A stretch of 12,910 nucleotides of DNA from JBNKHG01 sp050290225 (GCA_050290225.1 JBNKHG010000080.1:1-12910), one strand, 5' to 3'. Shown: positions 1 through 7,055, counted from the stretch's first letter. Program-made: numbers and translations. Notes: generated from the sequence alone by a model not told the origin.

Positions 1-66
1 CCGAGAGAAGGAAAAGAAAGCCGTCGAGTGGCCGGATCAGTTTAATCCCTGGTCTTTGAAAGGCTT

Positions 67-100
67 GAGCCGTGTGCGGGGAAACTCGCACGCACGGTTC
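67..100 (+). ncRNA. Group II intron domain V (catalytic hairpin)
   Basis: This 34-nt hairpin is the catalytic heart of the ribozyme. Bases 67-74 pair with 93-100 (8 bp, including one G-U). A two-base CG bulge at 91-92 follows. Bases 75-80 pair with 85-90 (one G-U), closed by a GAAA tetraloop at 81-84. The AGC catalytic triad sits at 68-70. Length, bulge, GNRA loop and triad all match the known domain V consensus. I saw no mismatch that would inactivate it, so the core looks intact. Confidence 0.93.
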
Positions 101-103
101 TTA

Positions 104-138
104 GGAGAGTGAGCTGTGGTGACACAGCTTACTTATCC
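104..138 (+). ncRNA. Group II intron domain VI with branch-point A135
   Basis: GGA (104-106) pairs with UCC (136-138). G107 and A108 pair with U134 and U133, leaving A135 bulged. Bases 109-118 pair with 123-132 (10 bp, one G-U) around a GUGA (GNRA) loop at 119-122. The bulged A lies 7 nt from the proposed intron end, where the branch-point 2'-OH attacks the 5' splice site in lariat-forming introns. The fold is read directly; splicing activity is inferred. Confidence 0.88.
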
Positions 139-161
139 GACGCCTTGAGTCTTTTAACCTC

Positions 162-206
162 ACCCCGCCCCCTGGATTGTCGTTTTAAGCGTTCAAGGGG
201 CGGGGT
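162..206 (+). other. GC-rich hairpin in the leader between the intron and the first hydrolase
   Basis: Bases 162-171 are perfectly complementary to 197-206, giving a 10-bp stem almost entirely of G-C pairs around a 25-nt loop. It starts 21 nt after the predicted intron 3' end and finishes 8 nt before the first candidate start codon at 214. Only two T residues follow, so it is not a standard intrinsic terminator. It could affect translation of the hydrolase or be a relic of the intron's insertion target. Neither role can be shown from the sequence. Confidence 0.5.
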
Positions 207-213
207 TCTAATC

Positions 214-1506
214 ATGCGTCATGAATATCCGTTGAATTTCAGCACTGCCACAGGACTCATGAAAACAGTCGACGCCCCACTAAATAGTACACGTTTCCAC
301 GGCTTACCTACCACAGAACCGAAAACTGTTGGTATGTTCAAAGATCGCCTAGACCGGATTGGCGCCGCGATGCAGCGGTTTATCGATACCGGTCAGGCGC
401 CCGGGCTGTTAACCGTTGTCGCTCGCCACGGCAAAGTGGTATACGCGAATACTCAGGGTTATGCCAACGTGGCGCAAAAAAAGCCAGTGAGATGGGATAC
501 GATCTTCCGTATTAAATCGATGACCAAACCCATTACCGGGGTAGCCGTAATGATGCTGTTTGAGGAAGGGCACTTCTTCCTCGACGATCCAATTTCAAAC
601 TATTTACCGGAATTTGGCTCAATGCAGGTCTGGACGGAAGCGGGTTTGGTGGATGCCGAACTACCCATCACCATTCGCCACCTATTGACCCACACGGCTG
701 GATTGACGTATTCGAGTTTTCCCAATCCTGTTGCCAAACACTATCAAGACATAAGTCTAAATGGTGTTCTGAACCGGCTCTCGGGCGATACGCTGGAACA
801 ACACATCAAAAAGCTTGCCGGGATGCCGCTATTGGCACAGCCTGGAACCGCATGGACCTACGGTGAAGCCATGGGTGTGCTCGGGCGACTAGTGGAAGTG
901 GTATCCGGCTGTTCATTTCGTACATTTTTAAAGCAGCGAATTTTTGACCCACTGGGGATGGTTGACACGGATTTTTTTGTGCCACCAGAGAAAAAAGAGC
1001 GCTTGGCCACGCTTTATGATCAAACCCCGCGTTCAACCATCACTGAGGCAAATCCCGATCACTACGGCGGTGATTATTGCCAGAAGCCAACCTTGGAATA
1101 TGGCGGCGCAGGCCTTGTCGGTACGTCGGTCGATTATCTGCGTTTTGCACAAATGCTGTTAAACCAGGGGGAACTCGACGGTCACCGGCTTCTCAGCCCT
1201 GTCAGCGTTAAGCTGATGATGTCGAACCATCTAGGATCGGAATTTAATGGGAGACTGGGCTTGCCTCTGAATAACATTAAGGGTCTGGGTTTTGGTTTTA
1301 CTGGACGTGTCGTTACGGATGCTATCGCCGCCGGCTCCTGCGGCTCAAACGGAGAGTTTTCCTGGGGCGGCTGGGCTAATACTGATTTTTGGATTGACCC
1401 GAAACAAGATCTCATTGGCATTGTGCTCACCCAGGTCATTCCCAATGTGACGCCCTTGGCCACACGCTCCCGCATGCACCAGATGACCTATCAAACTATC
1501 TTATAA
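214..1506 (+). CDS. SxxK serine hydrolase, EstB/class C beta-lactamase-like family
   Basis: A serine hydrolase of the beta-lactamase-related family (COG1680: carboxylesterases, lactamases, transesterases), likely cleaving an ester or amide through an acyl-enzyme. From the 214 start (430 aa), the SxxK motif SMTK gives nucleophile Ser102 and base Lys105. The usual following block (ITGVAVMMLFEEG, then LDDPISNYLP) is present, then RHLLTHTAGL and a candidate catalytic Tyr216 in WTYGEAMGVLG. The C-terminal WGGWANT...WIDP block is typical of EstB-like esterases rather than true AmpC, which carries KTG. There is no signal peptide, so it is probably cytoplasmic. The frame is open upstream into the intron, but 214 (ATG) or 259 (ATG with a close AGGA, giving 415 aa) is the likely start. 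It is followed 23 nt later by the aminotransferase. The substrate is unknown. Confidence 0.87.
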   Translation: MRHEYPLNFSTATGLMKTVDAPLNSTRFHGLPTTEPKTVGMFKDRLDRIGAAMQRFIDTGQAPGLLTVVARHGKVVYANTQGYANVAQKKPVRWDTIFRIKSMTKPITGVAVMMLFEEGHFFLDDPISNYLPEFGSMQVWTEAGLVDAELPITIRHLLTHTAGLTYSSFPNPVAKHYQDISLNGVLNRLSGDTLEQHIKKLAGMPLLAQPGTAWTYGEAMGVLGRLVEVVSGCSFRTFLKQRIFDPLGMVDTDFFVPPEKKERLATLYDQTPRSTITEANPDHYGGDYCQKPTLEYGGAGLVGTSVDYLRFAQMLLNQGELDGHRLLSPVSVKLMMSNHLGSEFNGRLGLPLNNIKGLGFGFTGRVVTDAIAAGSCGSNGEFSWGGWANTDFWIDPKQDLIGIVLTQVIPNVTPLATRSRMHQMTYQTIL

Positions 1507-1519
1507 ACCTACACTTGAC

Positions 1520-1522
1520 GGA
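1520..1522 (+). promoter_or_regulatory. Ribosome binding site deciding the aminotransferase start
   Basis: GGA within ACGGAAAA lies 7 nt before ATG 1530. It supports that ATG over the in-frame TTG at 1515, which has no comparable site. Confidence 0.5.
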
Positions 1523-1529
1523 AAAATTT

Positions 1530-2867
1530 ATGAATGACATAGAATTAGTAAAAAACGAGCTAAGGGATAGGTTTTATAACTGTTTCCCCGGCTTCCACAG
1601 TAATTTGAAATCTATCCCTGAGCATATGCGCGTTATTCATGACCGTGCGGAAGGGACGAGATTATACGATATCAATGGCAGCGAATATTTAGACTACACA
1701 GGCGCATATGGGCCTAACATACTTGGCCACAGGCATCCCGAGCTCATAGAGTCCCTTCATCGTTTTATGGACAGCAAATCGTTCTGTGTGGGTGCGTCTT
1801 TTTCCATAACCGAAAATGATGTGTTCGCCGCGGAAAAAATCATTCGCCACACGCCTTGTGCCGAAAAAGTCAGATTTGCAATGAGCGGTACTGAAGCCGT
1901 TCAGGCTGCCATCCGGGTATCACGCGCCTATACCGGGAGGCCCTATGTATTACAGTTTAAAAATCACTACCATGGCTGGATCGATAACGCTTTTGGTTAT
2001 GATGTTAATCCAAATATTGCCGCCGGTGGAAAGCCCTTTGCCATCCCCAAATCTTTCGAACCGTCATTGGGTTGGAGTGGCACCATGGGGAGAGGGCCAG
2101 GAGCAGCCGACGGAACCCTGATGATCGATTGGAACGATATTGAGACGCTGGAAAATGTGCTAGAGAACCACGGGCAAGAGATAGCCATGATACTGATGGA
2201 AGCCTTTGCCTTTAATGCCAGCAAAGCACCTCTGCCGGGCTATTTGGAAAAAGTCCGGCGTTTATGTGATCAATACGGGATTGTCCTGTGTTTTGATGAA
2301 GTCATGACCGGGTTTCGGGTGGGCCTTAATTCCGCACAGGGAGAATTGGGAGTTACGCCGGATATCTGCACCTTGGGAAAAGCGCTGGGTGGTGGTGTTC
2401 CCGTATCGGCTGTCGTTGGCAAGGCGACTATTTTAGATGTGTTCAAGGATGGACGAACGGTAGCCGCGGGCACCTATATGGGCAATGCTTTTGCCATGCA
2501 AGCCGTTAAAACGACGCTGGAAATCCTGGAGCGGGATGACGGGCTGGTATACAAAAAAATGACGGAAACACAAAAACCTCTGATGGCGGGTTTGGATCAA
2601 ATTGCCCGTCACTACGGAATCCCTATGCGAGTTCAAGGCTTTCCCGGCGTGTTTATGACGATGTTTGGATGTGATCCGGACGTGGAGTTGCATACTGACG
2701 CCGACACATCAAATGCGAACAGTGAGCTGATAATAAAATTCTGGGTCAAAATGAAGGAAGAAGGTATTTATAGTGCACCTGCTCGATGGTATCCCAGTAT
2801 TGTTCATACAATGAAGGATACGGAAATCGTGTTGGATGCCGCGAATAAGGTTATGGGGAAATTGTAA
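1530..2867 (+). CDS. Class III PLP aminotransferase (glutamate-1-semialdehyde aminomutase-like)
   Basis: A PLP-dependent fold-type I enzyme of aminotransferase class III, 445 aa from ATG 1530. The in-frame TTG at 1515 would add 5 residues. Seen: a DYTGAYGPNILGHRHP N-terminal block; SGTEAVQAAIRVSRAYTGR (phosphate and cofactor contact region); HYHGW, where an aromatic stacks on PLP; FDEVMTGFR with the PLP-binding Asp256; and TLGKALGGGVP with Schiff-base Lys284. GTYMGNAFAMQA follows, as in this family. The closest style is the GSA-aminomutase/beta-amino-acid aminotransferase branch. The gene sits between a hydrolase and a transporter, not with haem genes, so a catabolic amino-group transfer or mutase role is more likely than HemL. 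The next gene starts immediately after its stop, which implies translational coupling. The substrate is not known. Confidence 0.9.
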   Translation: MNDIELVKNELRDRFYNCFPGFHSNLKSIPEHMRVIHDRAEGTRLYDINGSEYLDYTGAYGPNILGHRHPELIESLHRFMDSKSFCVGASFSITENDVFAAEKIIRHTPCAEKVRFAMSGTEAVQAAIRVSRAYTGRPYVLQFKNHYHGWIDNAFGYDVNPNIAAGGKPFAIPKSFEPSLGWSGTMGRGPGAADGTLMIDWNDIETLENVLENHGQEIAMILMEAFAFNASKAPLPGYLEKVRRLCDQYGIVLCFDEVMTGFRVGLNSAQGELGVTPDICTLGKALGGGVPVSAVVGKATILDVFKDGRTVAAGTYMGNAFAMQAVKTTLEILERDDGLVYKKMTETQKPLMAGLDQIARHYGIPMRVQGFPGVFMTMFGCDPDVELHTDADTSNANSELIIKFWVKMKEEGIYSAPARWYPSIVHTMKDTEIVLDAANKVMGKL

Positions 2868-4202
2868 ATGACGGCTCTGACCAAAGGCTATAAACGCTAT
2901 GCCCTGATACTGCTCACAGCGGTATATGCCCTGAGTTTTATGGATCGCATCATGATGGGCATCCTGATGGAATCCATTAAAATCGAGCTGGACCTTAGCG
3001 ACACGCAACTCGGCTTTCTGACGGGTTTCGCCTTTGCGCTTTTCTATGCCACCCTGGGGATTCCCATCGCCCGCTGGGCCGACCGGGGCAACCGGGTTAC
3101 GATCGCCTCCCTGGCTATTGGCGTCTGGGGCATGATGGTGATGCTGTGCGGTTTTGCCGGCAGTTTTTTCCAACTTCTCATTGGCCGCATCGGCGCCGCC
3201 GTTGGCGAGGCCGGCATATTTCCGCCGGGCTATTCCCTGTTGGGGGACTATTTCAAGGTATCCGAGCACACCCGAGCGTTGTCCGTTTTTATGGCGGGTA
3301 TTTCGGTCAGTCTAATTGTCAGCCAGCTATTTGCCGGCTGGGTCAACGAGGGTTACGGCTGGCGAATGGCGTTTTGGATTGCCGGTGCTTTTGGCCTGGT
3401 TGCCGCCTTGCTGATTCGACTGACCCTTAATGAACCGCGCAACAGCACGGTAGTTGCAAAGCCGAAGCCCTCACCATCTCTGCCCTTGTGGGTAAGCGTA
3501 CGAAATCTATGGCAAATCAGAACCTATCGCTATCTGGTTTTGTCCTGCACACTGGTCGAAGTAGCTGGCATTGGCTTCGGGCAGTGGGTTCCGGTCTTCT
3601 ATATTCGACAATATGAGATGAGCACAGGTGAACTGGGAATCTGGCTAGGCTTGGTGGGTGGAACGGTCGGCCTGCTGGGAACACTGATCGGGGGATATAT
3701 CGCCGAGCATTTTTTTTCACAAAATATTCGTGGACTGATGAACCTGTTTGCGGTGGGCGTTGCTGTGATTTTCCCCTGTATTGTTTGCATGCTGTTGGTG
3801 GATAGGAAGGCGTTGTCGTTATTGTCGTTTGTTTTTACCACTTTTTTGTTTTTGTTCTTTTACGGACCTTCCGTAGCTTTAATGCAGCGGCTTGTGCGCG
3901 ACGATATGCGTGCGATAGCGGCGGCATTTTTCTCATTGGTGCTTAATCTGATCGCCCTGGGTCTCGGCCCGCAGCTGGTTGGTATTTTCAGTGATCTGCT
4001 CTCTCCGACACTGGGGGTCAGGGGATTGCCTGTTGCCATGGTCACCATCGCCACGTCAGTGTTTGGCGCGGCCTATTATTTTTGGCGTGCCGGGCAGTGT
4101 GCCGATGCGGATTTGGCGGCACAGGAGAGAAAGGAAACTACCATTTTGGAAGAGAAAGACAACCTTGCGGCCAAGAAGGTAGATGCGTTGGCGGGCATAT
4201 GA
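2868..4202 (+). CDS. MFS transporter, 12-TM, spinster-like
   Basis: An inner-membrane major facilitator superfamily permease of 444 aa. Hydrophobic segments are consistent with 12 helices, the first at about residues 11-31. The MFS motif A variant GIPIARWADRGNR lies at about 64-76 between helices 2 and 3. RIGAAVGEAG (about 107-116) matches the helix 4 region. A hydrophilic central loop spans about 188-215, and the charged cytoplasmic tail (about 408-444) is rich in Glu and Lys. The overall style resembles spinster-type and hexuronate/organic-anion MFS proteins. The ATG directly abuts the aminotransferase TAA, and GGGGA at the end of that gene serves as ribosome binding site. It probably moves the substrate or product of the linked enzymes, but direction and cargo are inference. 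Confidence 0.92.
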   Translation: MTALTKGYKRYALILLTAVYALSFMDRIMMGILMESIKIELDLSDTQLGFLTGFAFALFYATLGIPIARWADRGNRVTIASLAIGVWGMMVMLCGFAGSFFQLLIGRIGAAVGEAGIFPPGYSLLGDYFKVSEHTRALSVFMAGISVSLIVSQLFAGWVNEGYGWRMAFWIAGAFGLVAALLIRLTLNEPRNSTVVAKPKPSPSLPLWVSVRNLWQIRTYRYLVLSCTLVEVAGIGFGQWVPVFYIRQYEMSTGELGIWLGLVGGTVGLLGTLIGGYIAEHFFSQNIRGLMNLFAVGVAVIFPCIVCMLLVDRKALSLLSFVFTTFLFLFFYGPSVALMQRLVRDDMRAIAAAFFSLVLNLIALGLGPQLVGIFSDLLSPTLGVRGLPVAMVTIATSVFGAAYYFWRAGQCADADLAAQERKETTILEEKDNLAAKKVDALAGI

Positions 4203-4208
4203 CCTGAC

Positions 4209-4392
4209 ATCACACGCCGGGGCAAGGTAGTTCATTCTGAGACTCTGGGTTTTGTGGATATGGAAAACCAGATGCGTCTGTCGGCTGATACAATCTTTGA
4301 CTCTACTCCATGCCAAGTCGATTACCGGTGTCGCCGTGATGCGGCTGTGCGAGGAAGGCCATTTTCTTCTTGATGACCCGATAGCCGACTAC
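4209..4392 (+). pseudogene. Remnant of a second SxxK serine hydrolase (internal fragment, frameshifted)
   Basis: A decayed internal piece of an EstB/beta-lactamase-like gene, equivalent to about residues 69-130 of the hydrolase at 214-1506. The first segment (4209-4298) reads ITRRGKVVH..., aligning with the VVARHGKVVY region, and ends in DTIF. After a 5-nt stretch (4299-4303) where 6 nt are expected, the frame moves to TAC TCC ATG (4304-4312). One more base is missing before AAG at 4315, after which KSITGVAVM...EEGHFLLDDPIADY continues to 4392. Restoring one base at each point rebuilds the YSMTKS active-site motif. There is no start and no C-terminal half, so no product is expected. It begins 6 nt after the transporter stop and ends 43 nt before the hydratase ATG. 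Divergence from the intact copy shows an old paralogue or separate gene, not a recent copy. Confidence 0.82.
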
Positions 4393-4425
4393 TCAGGCTG
4401 TTGCGGATTACTAAATTTTACCAGT

Positions 4426-4429
4426 GGAG
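4426..4429 (+). promoter_or_regulatory. Ribosome binding site of the enoyl-CoA hydratase
   Basis: GGAG with a 6-nt spacer to ATG 4436 fixes the hydratase start. It lies in the short leader left after the hydrolase remnant. Confidence 0.65.
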
Positions 4430-4435
4430 TAGAAA

Positions 4436-5212
4436 ATGAATTCCTCATTAGTATTGACACAAGATCAGGGCGCGGTACGAACCCTTATGCTCAATCGCCC
4501 GGAGAAACTAAACGCCATTAATGCGGACTTGGTGGCGGCGCTTTGTGCGGCATTGGTTGATGCCAATCAAAATCAAGCCATTAAAGTCATTGTGTTGCGC
4601 GGTGCCGGCCGTGCGTTCTGTTCGGGCGCGGATTTAGCCGGTGAAGGGTCACAAGCGAACCTGACGGAAGCGGAACGCGACCGACAGGTAAAAACGGAAA
4701 GTCAAAAGTTGCAGGAGATCACACGCCAAATTCTCTTTAGCGACAAGATCGTCATTGCCGCCGTGCACGGCTGGGCGGTCGGCGCTGGTCTCGAGTGGGC
4801 TATCAATGCCGATTTTTCCATTTGGACGGAAACCGCCAAAGGTTTTTTTCCGGAAGCGAGATGGGGATTATCTGTGACGGGCGCGGTGACCAGTCTGCTG
4901 CCTGCCCTGATTGGTCCCATGAAGACCCGTGAACTTATCCTGCTCGGAGAAAAGCATACCGCCGAAGAGTTTTATCGCATGGGGGTTGTCTGGAAAGTCG
5001 TTGTCGAACAACAGCTCGATCCGGAGCTAACCCTGTTAGCGGAAAAGTTAACGTCATTGTTGCCGCGCTCTCTGTCCACGCTGAAGCGGGCGATTAACTT
5101 GGGCTGTTACCACGATCTGGAAAAGACGTTGGCGTTTGAGAATCAAGCCAATATCGACGCGATCAAAGACCCCCAAATTGTTGAACGAATACAGGAGTTT
5201 TCAGCGAGGTGA
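4436..5212 (+). CDS. Enoyl-CoA hydratase/isomerase (crotonase family)
   Basis: A crotonase-fold enzyme of 258 aa, the normal family length, acting on a CoA thioester in the cytoplasm. Typical reactions are hydration of an enoyl-CoA, double-bond shift or retro-aldol cleavage. Seen: RPEKLNAIN near the N-terminus (about 21-29), the oxyanion-hole strand and CoA-site block GAGRAFCSGADL (56-67), HGWAVGAGLEWA (111-122) with Glu120, and FFPEARWGL with Glu140. The two Glu residues are 20 apart, matching the Glu144/Glu164 pair of classical enoyl-CoA hydratase, so hydratase chemistry is plausible. The stop overlaps the next gene by 4 nt, so hydratase and CoA ligase are probably made together. The true acyl chain is unknown. 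Confidence 0.92.
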   Translation: MNSSLVLTQDQGAVRTLMLNRPEKLNAINADLVAALCAALVDANQNQAIKVIVLRGAGRAFCSGADLAGEGSQANLTEAERDRQVKTESQKLQEITRQILFSDKIVIAAVHGWAVGAGLEWAINADFSIWTETAKGFFPEARWGLSVTGAVTSLLPALIGPMKTRELILLGEKHTAEEFYRMGVVWKVVVEQQLDPELTLLAEKLTSLLPRSLSTLKRAINLGCYHDLEKTLAFENQANIDAIKDPQIVERIQEFSAR

Positions 5213-6855
5213 GTGGTATGCGCGGTATGAATGAAGAGCCCCTAATGATGCCGGATACGATACTTCCGGTGATGGCTGACTATGTCGACAAATACGCGAG
5301 GGAAGCCCCGGAGCGCGAAGCGGTGGTCTTCGGTGATCAGCGCCTGACCTATCGGGAGCTGAATGCCCGGGTAATCCGGTGTGCCAAGGCCTTGGTGGCC
5401 CAAGGTGTGCAGAAGGGCGATTGTATCGCGGTGCTATCGACGCCGCGCACGGAATATTGGGTGATTTTTCTGGCCGCTACCCGCGTCGGCGCCCTTTGGC
5501 TGGGACTCAATCCCAAATACCGCCTGCCGGAGTATCGCTATGTCCTGGAGGACGCCAAACCCCGGTTAGTATTCGCCATGGCGGAGTTTGAAGGCCGGAG
5601 CTATCAGGAAGTGGTCGAGGTTGTTCGCAACGACTACGATTTTATCGATCAGGTGATCGCCCTGACGGCACCCATGCAGGGAACTGTGGCATTAACCGAC
5701 TTTCTGGCACAGGGAGACAGCGTATCCGGCACCGAACTCGAACACCGGAAATCCCTGATCGACCCGCTGGACCGGGCGCTGCTGGTGTATACCTCCGGCT
5801 CCACCGGCCGCCCTAAGGGCGCGCTGCTGAGTCACTATGGTCTTTGTTATGGTGCAACGATGCAAGTCCACCATTACCGGCAGTGCTGGCCCGAGCCGTC
5901 GGCCGAGGCACCGCGCGGCATCTGCTGTTTTCCCATCAATCACGTTGCCTGCGTGGCGGACACCTGCTGTGTCAGCCTGGTAGCGGGTGGAACCCTGATT
6001 TTCCAGGAACGCTTCGACCCAGGCCTCGTCCTGCGAGTAGCAGAAAAGGAGAAGGTCGATGGGTTGGGCGGTGTGCCGACGATGCTGTTGATGCTATTGG
6101 AGCATCCGGATTTCGATAAAACCGACCTGTCTTCCGTCAACGCCATTAGCTGGGGTGGGGCCGCGTTGCCCGCACCGCTTATTGAACGGTTGAAGAATAT
6201 TACGCCACACCTGATGACGTTTTACGGGATGACCGAAACCGCGACGCACGTCAGTTACACCAGCGCCGACGCCGACCTGACCGAACTGAGCGAAACCATC
6301 GGGCGGCCCAGCCCGTACGCAGCCTGCCGTATCGTCAATGACCGGGGCGGGCTCTGCGAGGTCGGCGAACAGGGCGAACTGCAAGTCAAGGGAAAATACC
6401 TGTTTCTGGGCTATCTCAACCGCCCCGACGCGACGCGGGAAGCCTATACCGCCGATGGCTGGCTGCACACGGGCGATGTCGCCTATTGGCGCGACAACGG
6501 CACCATTACGCTGGTGGGTAGAATGTCCGATATGTTCAAGTCGGGCGGTTATAACGTTTATCCCCGTGAAATCGAGGAGATCCTCGAAAGCCATCCGGCC
6601 GTTCAAATGGCCGCCGTGGTCGGCGTGCCGGATGCGCGTTATCAGGAAGTGGGCGCCGCGTACGTGATCGTATCCGACGAAGGCGCTGATGCGATGAAAG
6701 AGGCAGAGGCGCTACGGGCGTACTGCAAGGAAAACCTCGCCAATTATAAAGTGCCGAAATATTTTCACATCGTTTACGAACTGCCTCTATTGCCAGTGGG
6801 CAAGGTGAACAAAGTCACCTTGAAAAAACAGGCGCTGGAGCAAGTGCAACTCTGA
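5209..6855 (+). CDS. Acyl-CoA ligase, AMP-forming (ANL superfamily)
   Basis: Activates a carboxylic acid via an acyl-adenylate to an acyl-CoA in the cytoplasm. At 548 aa it is full length. Core motifs in order from the GTG start: ATP-phosphate loop YTSGSTGRPKG (194-204), FYGMTET (338-344), TGD (421-423) with its ribose-binding Asp, the hinge region GRMSDMFKSGGYNV (437-450), and the adenylation Lys532 in PVGKVNK. All catalytic positions look intact. The GTG at 5209 gives a GTGA overlap with the hydratase stop. ATG at 5218 or 5227 is also possible, with GAGG at 5205-5208 upstream of 5218. Medium- or long-chain, aryl or other acids cannot be told apart by eye. Pairing with a crotonase suggests a beta-oxidation or side-chain-shortening step. 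Confidence 0.94.
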   Translation: MSGMRGMNEEPLMMPDTILPVMADYVDKYAREAPEREAVVFGDQRLTYRELNARVIRCAKALVAQGVQKGDCIAVLSTPRTEYWVIFLAATRVGALWLGLNPKYRLPEYRYVLEDAKPRLVFAMAEFEGRSYQEVVEVVRNDYDFIDQVIALTAPMQGTVALTDFLAQGDSVSGTELEHRKSLIDPLDRALLVYTSGSTGRPKGALLSHYGLCYGATMQVHHYRQCWPEPSAEAPRGICCFPINHVACVADTCCVSLVAGGTLIFQERFDPGLVLRVAEKEKVDGLGGVPTMLLMLLEHPDFDKTDLSSVNAISWGGAALPAPLIERLKNITPHLMTFYGMTETATHVSYTSADADLTELSETIGRPSPYAACRIVNDRGGLCEVGEQGELQVKGKYLFLGYLNRPDATREAYTADGWLHTGDVAYWRDNGTITLVGRMSDMFKSGGYNVYPREIEEILESHPAVQMAAVVGVPDARYQEVGAAYVIVSDEGADAMKEAEALRAYCKENLANYKVPKYFHIVYELPLLPVGKVNKVTLKKQALEQVQL

Positions 6856-6931
6856 TGGCGGTCTGGCGCCCAAATATGTTGGTTTGCCGGGCACTGGTTG
6901 GGAGATGATGCACCGGTTTATGAATTCTGTG

Positions 6932-6957
6932 CTGGCAAACAGTATCTGCTTTGCCAG
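6932..6957 (+). other. Hairpin in the ligase-hydrolase gap
   Basis: CTGGCAAA (6932-6939) is perfectly complementary to TTTGCCAG (6950-6957). After one unpaired base at 6949, a further CAG/CTG trio pairs around a TAT loop. It is flanked by CACCGG (6911-6916) and CCGGTG (6969-6974), which could form an outer stem. No U-run follows, so it is not a standard intrinsic terminator. A processing site or a Rho-related or regulatory leader structure is possible. Confidence 0.5.
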
Positions 6958-6987
6958 TGACCGGGCTACCGGTGTAGTTGCTTGCTG

Positions 6988-7000
6988 GCACCTTCGGTGC
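6988..7000 (+). other. Small GCACC-TTC-GGTGC hairpin upstream of the NylB-like gene
   Basis: A 5-bp perfect stem with a 3-nt loop, followed by TGTTTCTC. This is too short and too poor in T to call a terminator with any weight. Together with the hairpin at 6932-6957 it makes the 200-nt gap structured, which suggests a transcription boundary before the exported hydrolase. Confidence 0.3.
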
Positions 7001-7041
7001 TGTTTCTCGCCATCCGGTTCTTTCTTTATCAATTAACTTTA

Positions 7042-7047
7042 AGAGGA
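7042..7047 (+). promoter_or_regulatory. Ribosome binding site of the NylB-like hydrolase
   Basis: AGAGGA with an 8-nt spacer to ATG 7056 sets the start there rather than at the upstream in-frame codon at 6978. The sequence directly after ATG 7056 encodes a proper signal peptide, which supports the choice. Confidence 0.75.
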
Positions 7048-7055
7048 CAACACAC

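Larger units (their letters stand above)
1..141 (+). mobile_element. Group II intron, 3' end (partial; continues off the left edge)
   Basis: This is the 3' terminal part of a self-splicing bacterial group II intron, a ribozyme retroelement that normally carries its own reverse transcriptase/maturase upstream. The call rests on a complete domain V at 67-100, a 3-nt linker (101-103), and a complete domain VI with a bulged adenosine, followed by a terminal GAC. The predicted 3' splice site is after C141. Positions 1-66 would be the end of domain IV, after or near the end of the maturase gene. One frame (positions 2-112) is open with sense-like content, but it runs through domain V, so I do not call it as the maturase C-terminus. 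The 5' end, the maturase and the class are outside or undecidable here. The 3' exon begins at G142. Confidence 0.9.

Noticed and set aside
2..112. Open frame through the left edge and domain V that could be the maturase C-terminus or a small protein
   Set aside because: It reads through conserved catalytic RNA, no start is in the window, and no maturase domain can be recognised.
142..210. Possible integron attC site after the intron, as used by some class C group II introns
   Set aside because: The 10-bp stem is there, but I could not find the paired RYYYAAC and GTTRRRY core sites in the right places.
2709..3269. 186-aa reverse-strand reading frame
   Set aside because: It lies across the aminotransferase and MFS genes, is rich in low-complexity His/Gln/Gly, and has no family motif; it is a shadow of the + strand genes.
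4252..4521. 89-aa forward reading frame spanning the hydrolase remnant and the hydratase start
   Set aside because: Only its middle resembles a hydrolase, its start is in a different frame of the same remnant, and its end is out of frame inside the hydratase; it is an accident of the frameshifts.
6094..6606. 170-aa reverse-strand reading frame
   Set aside because: It is antisense to the conserved core of the first CoA ligase and shows no domain.
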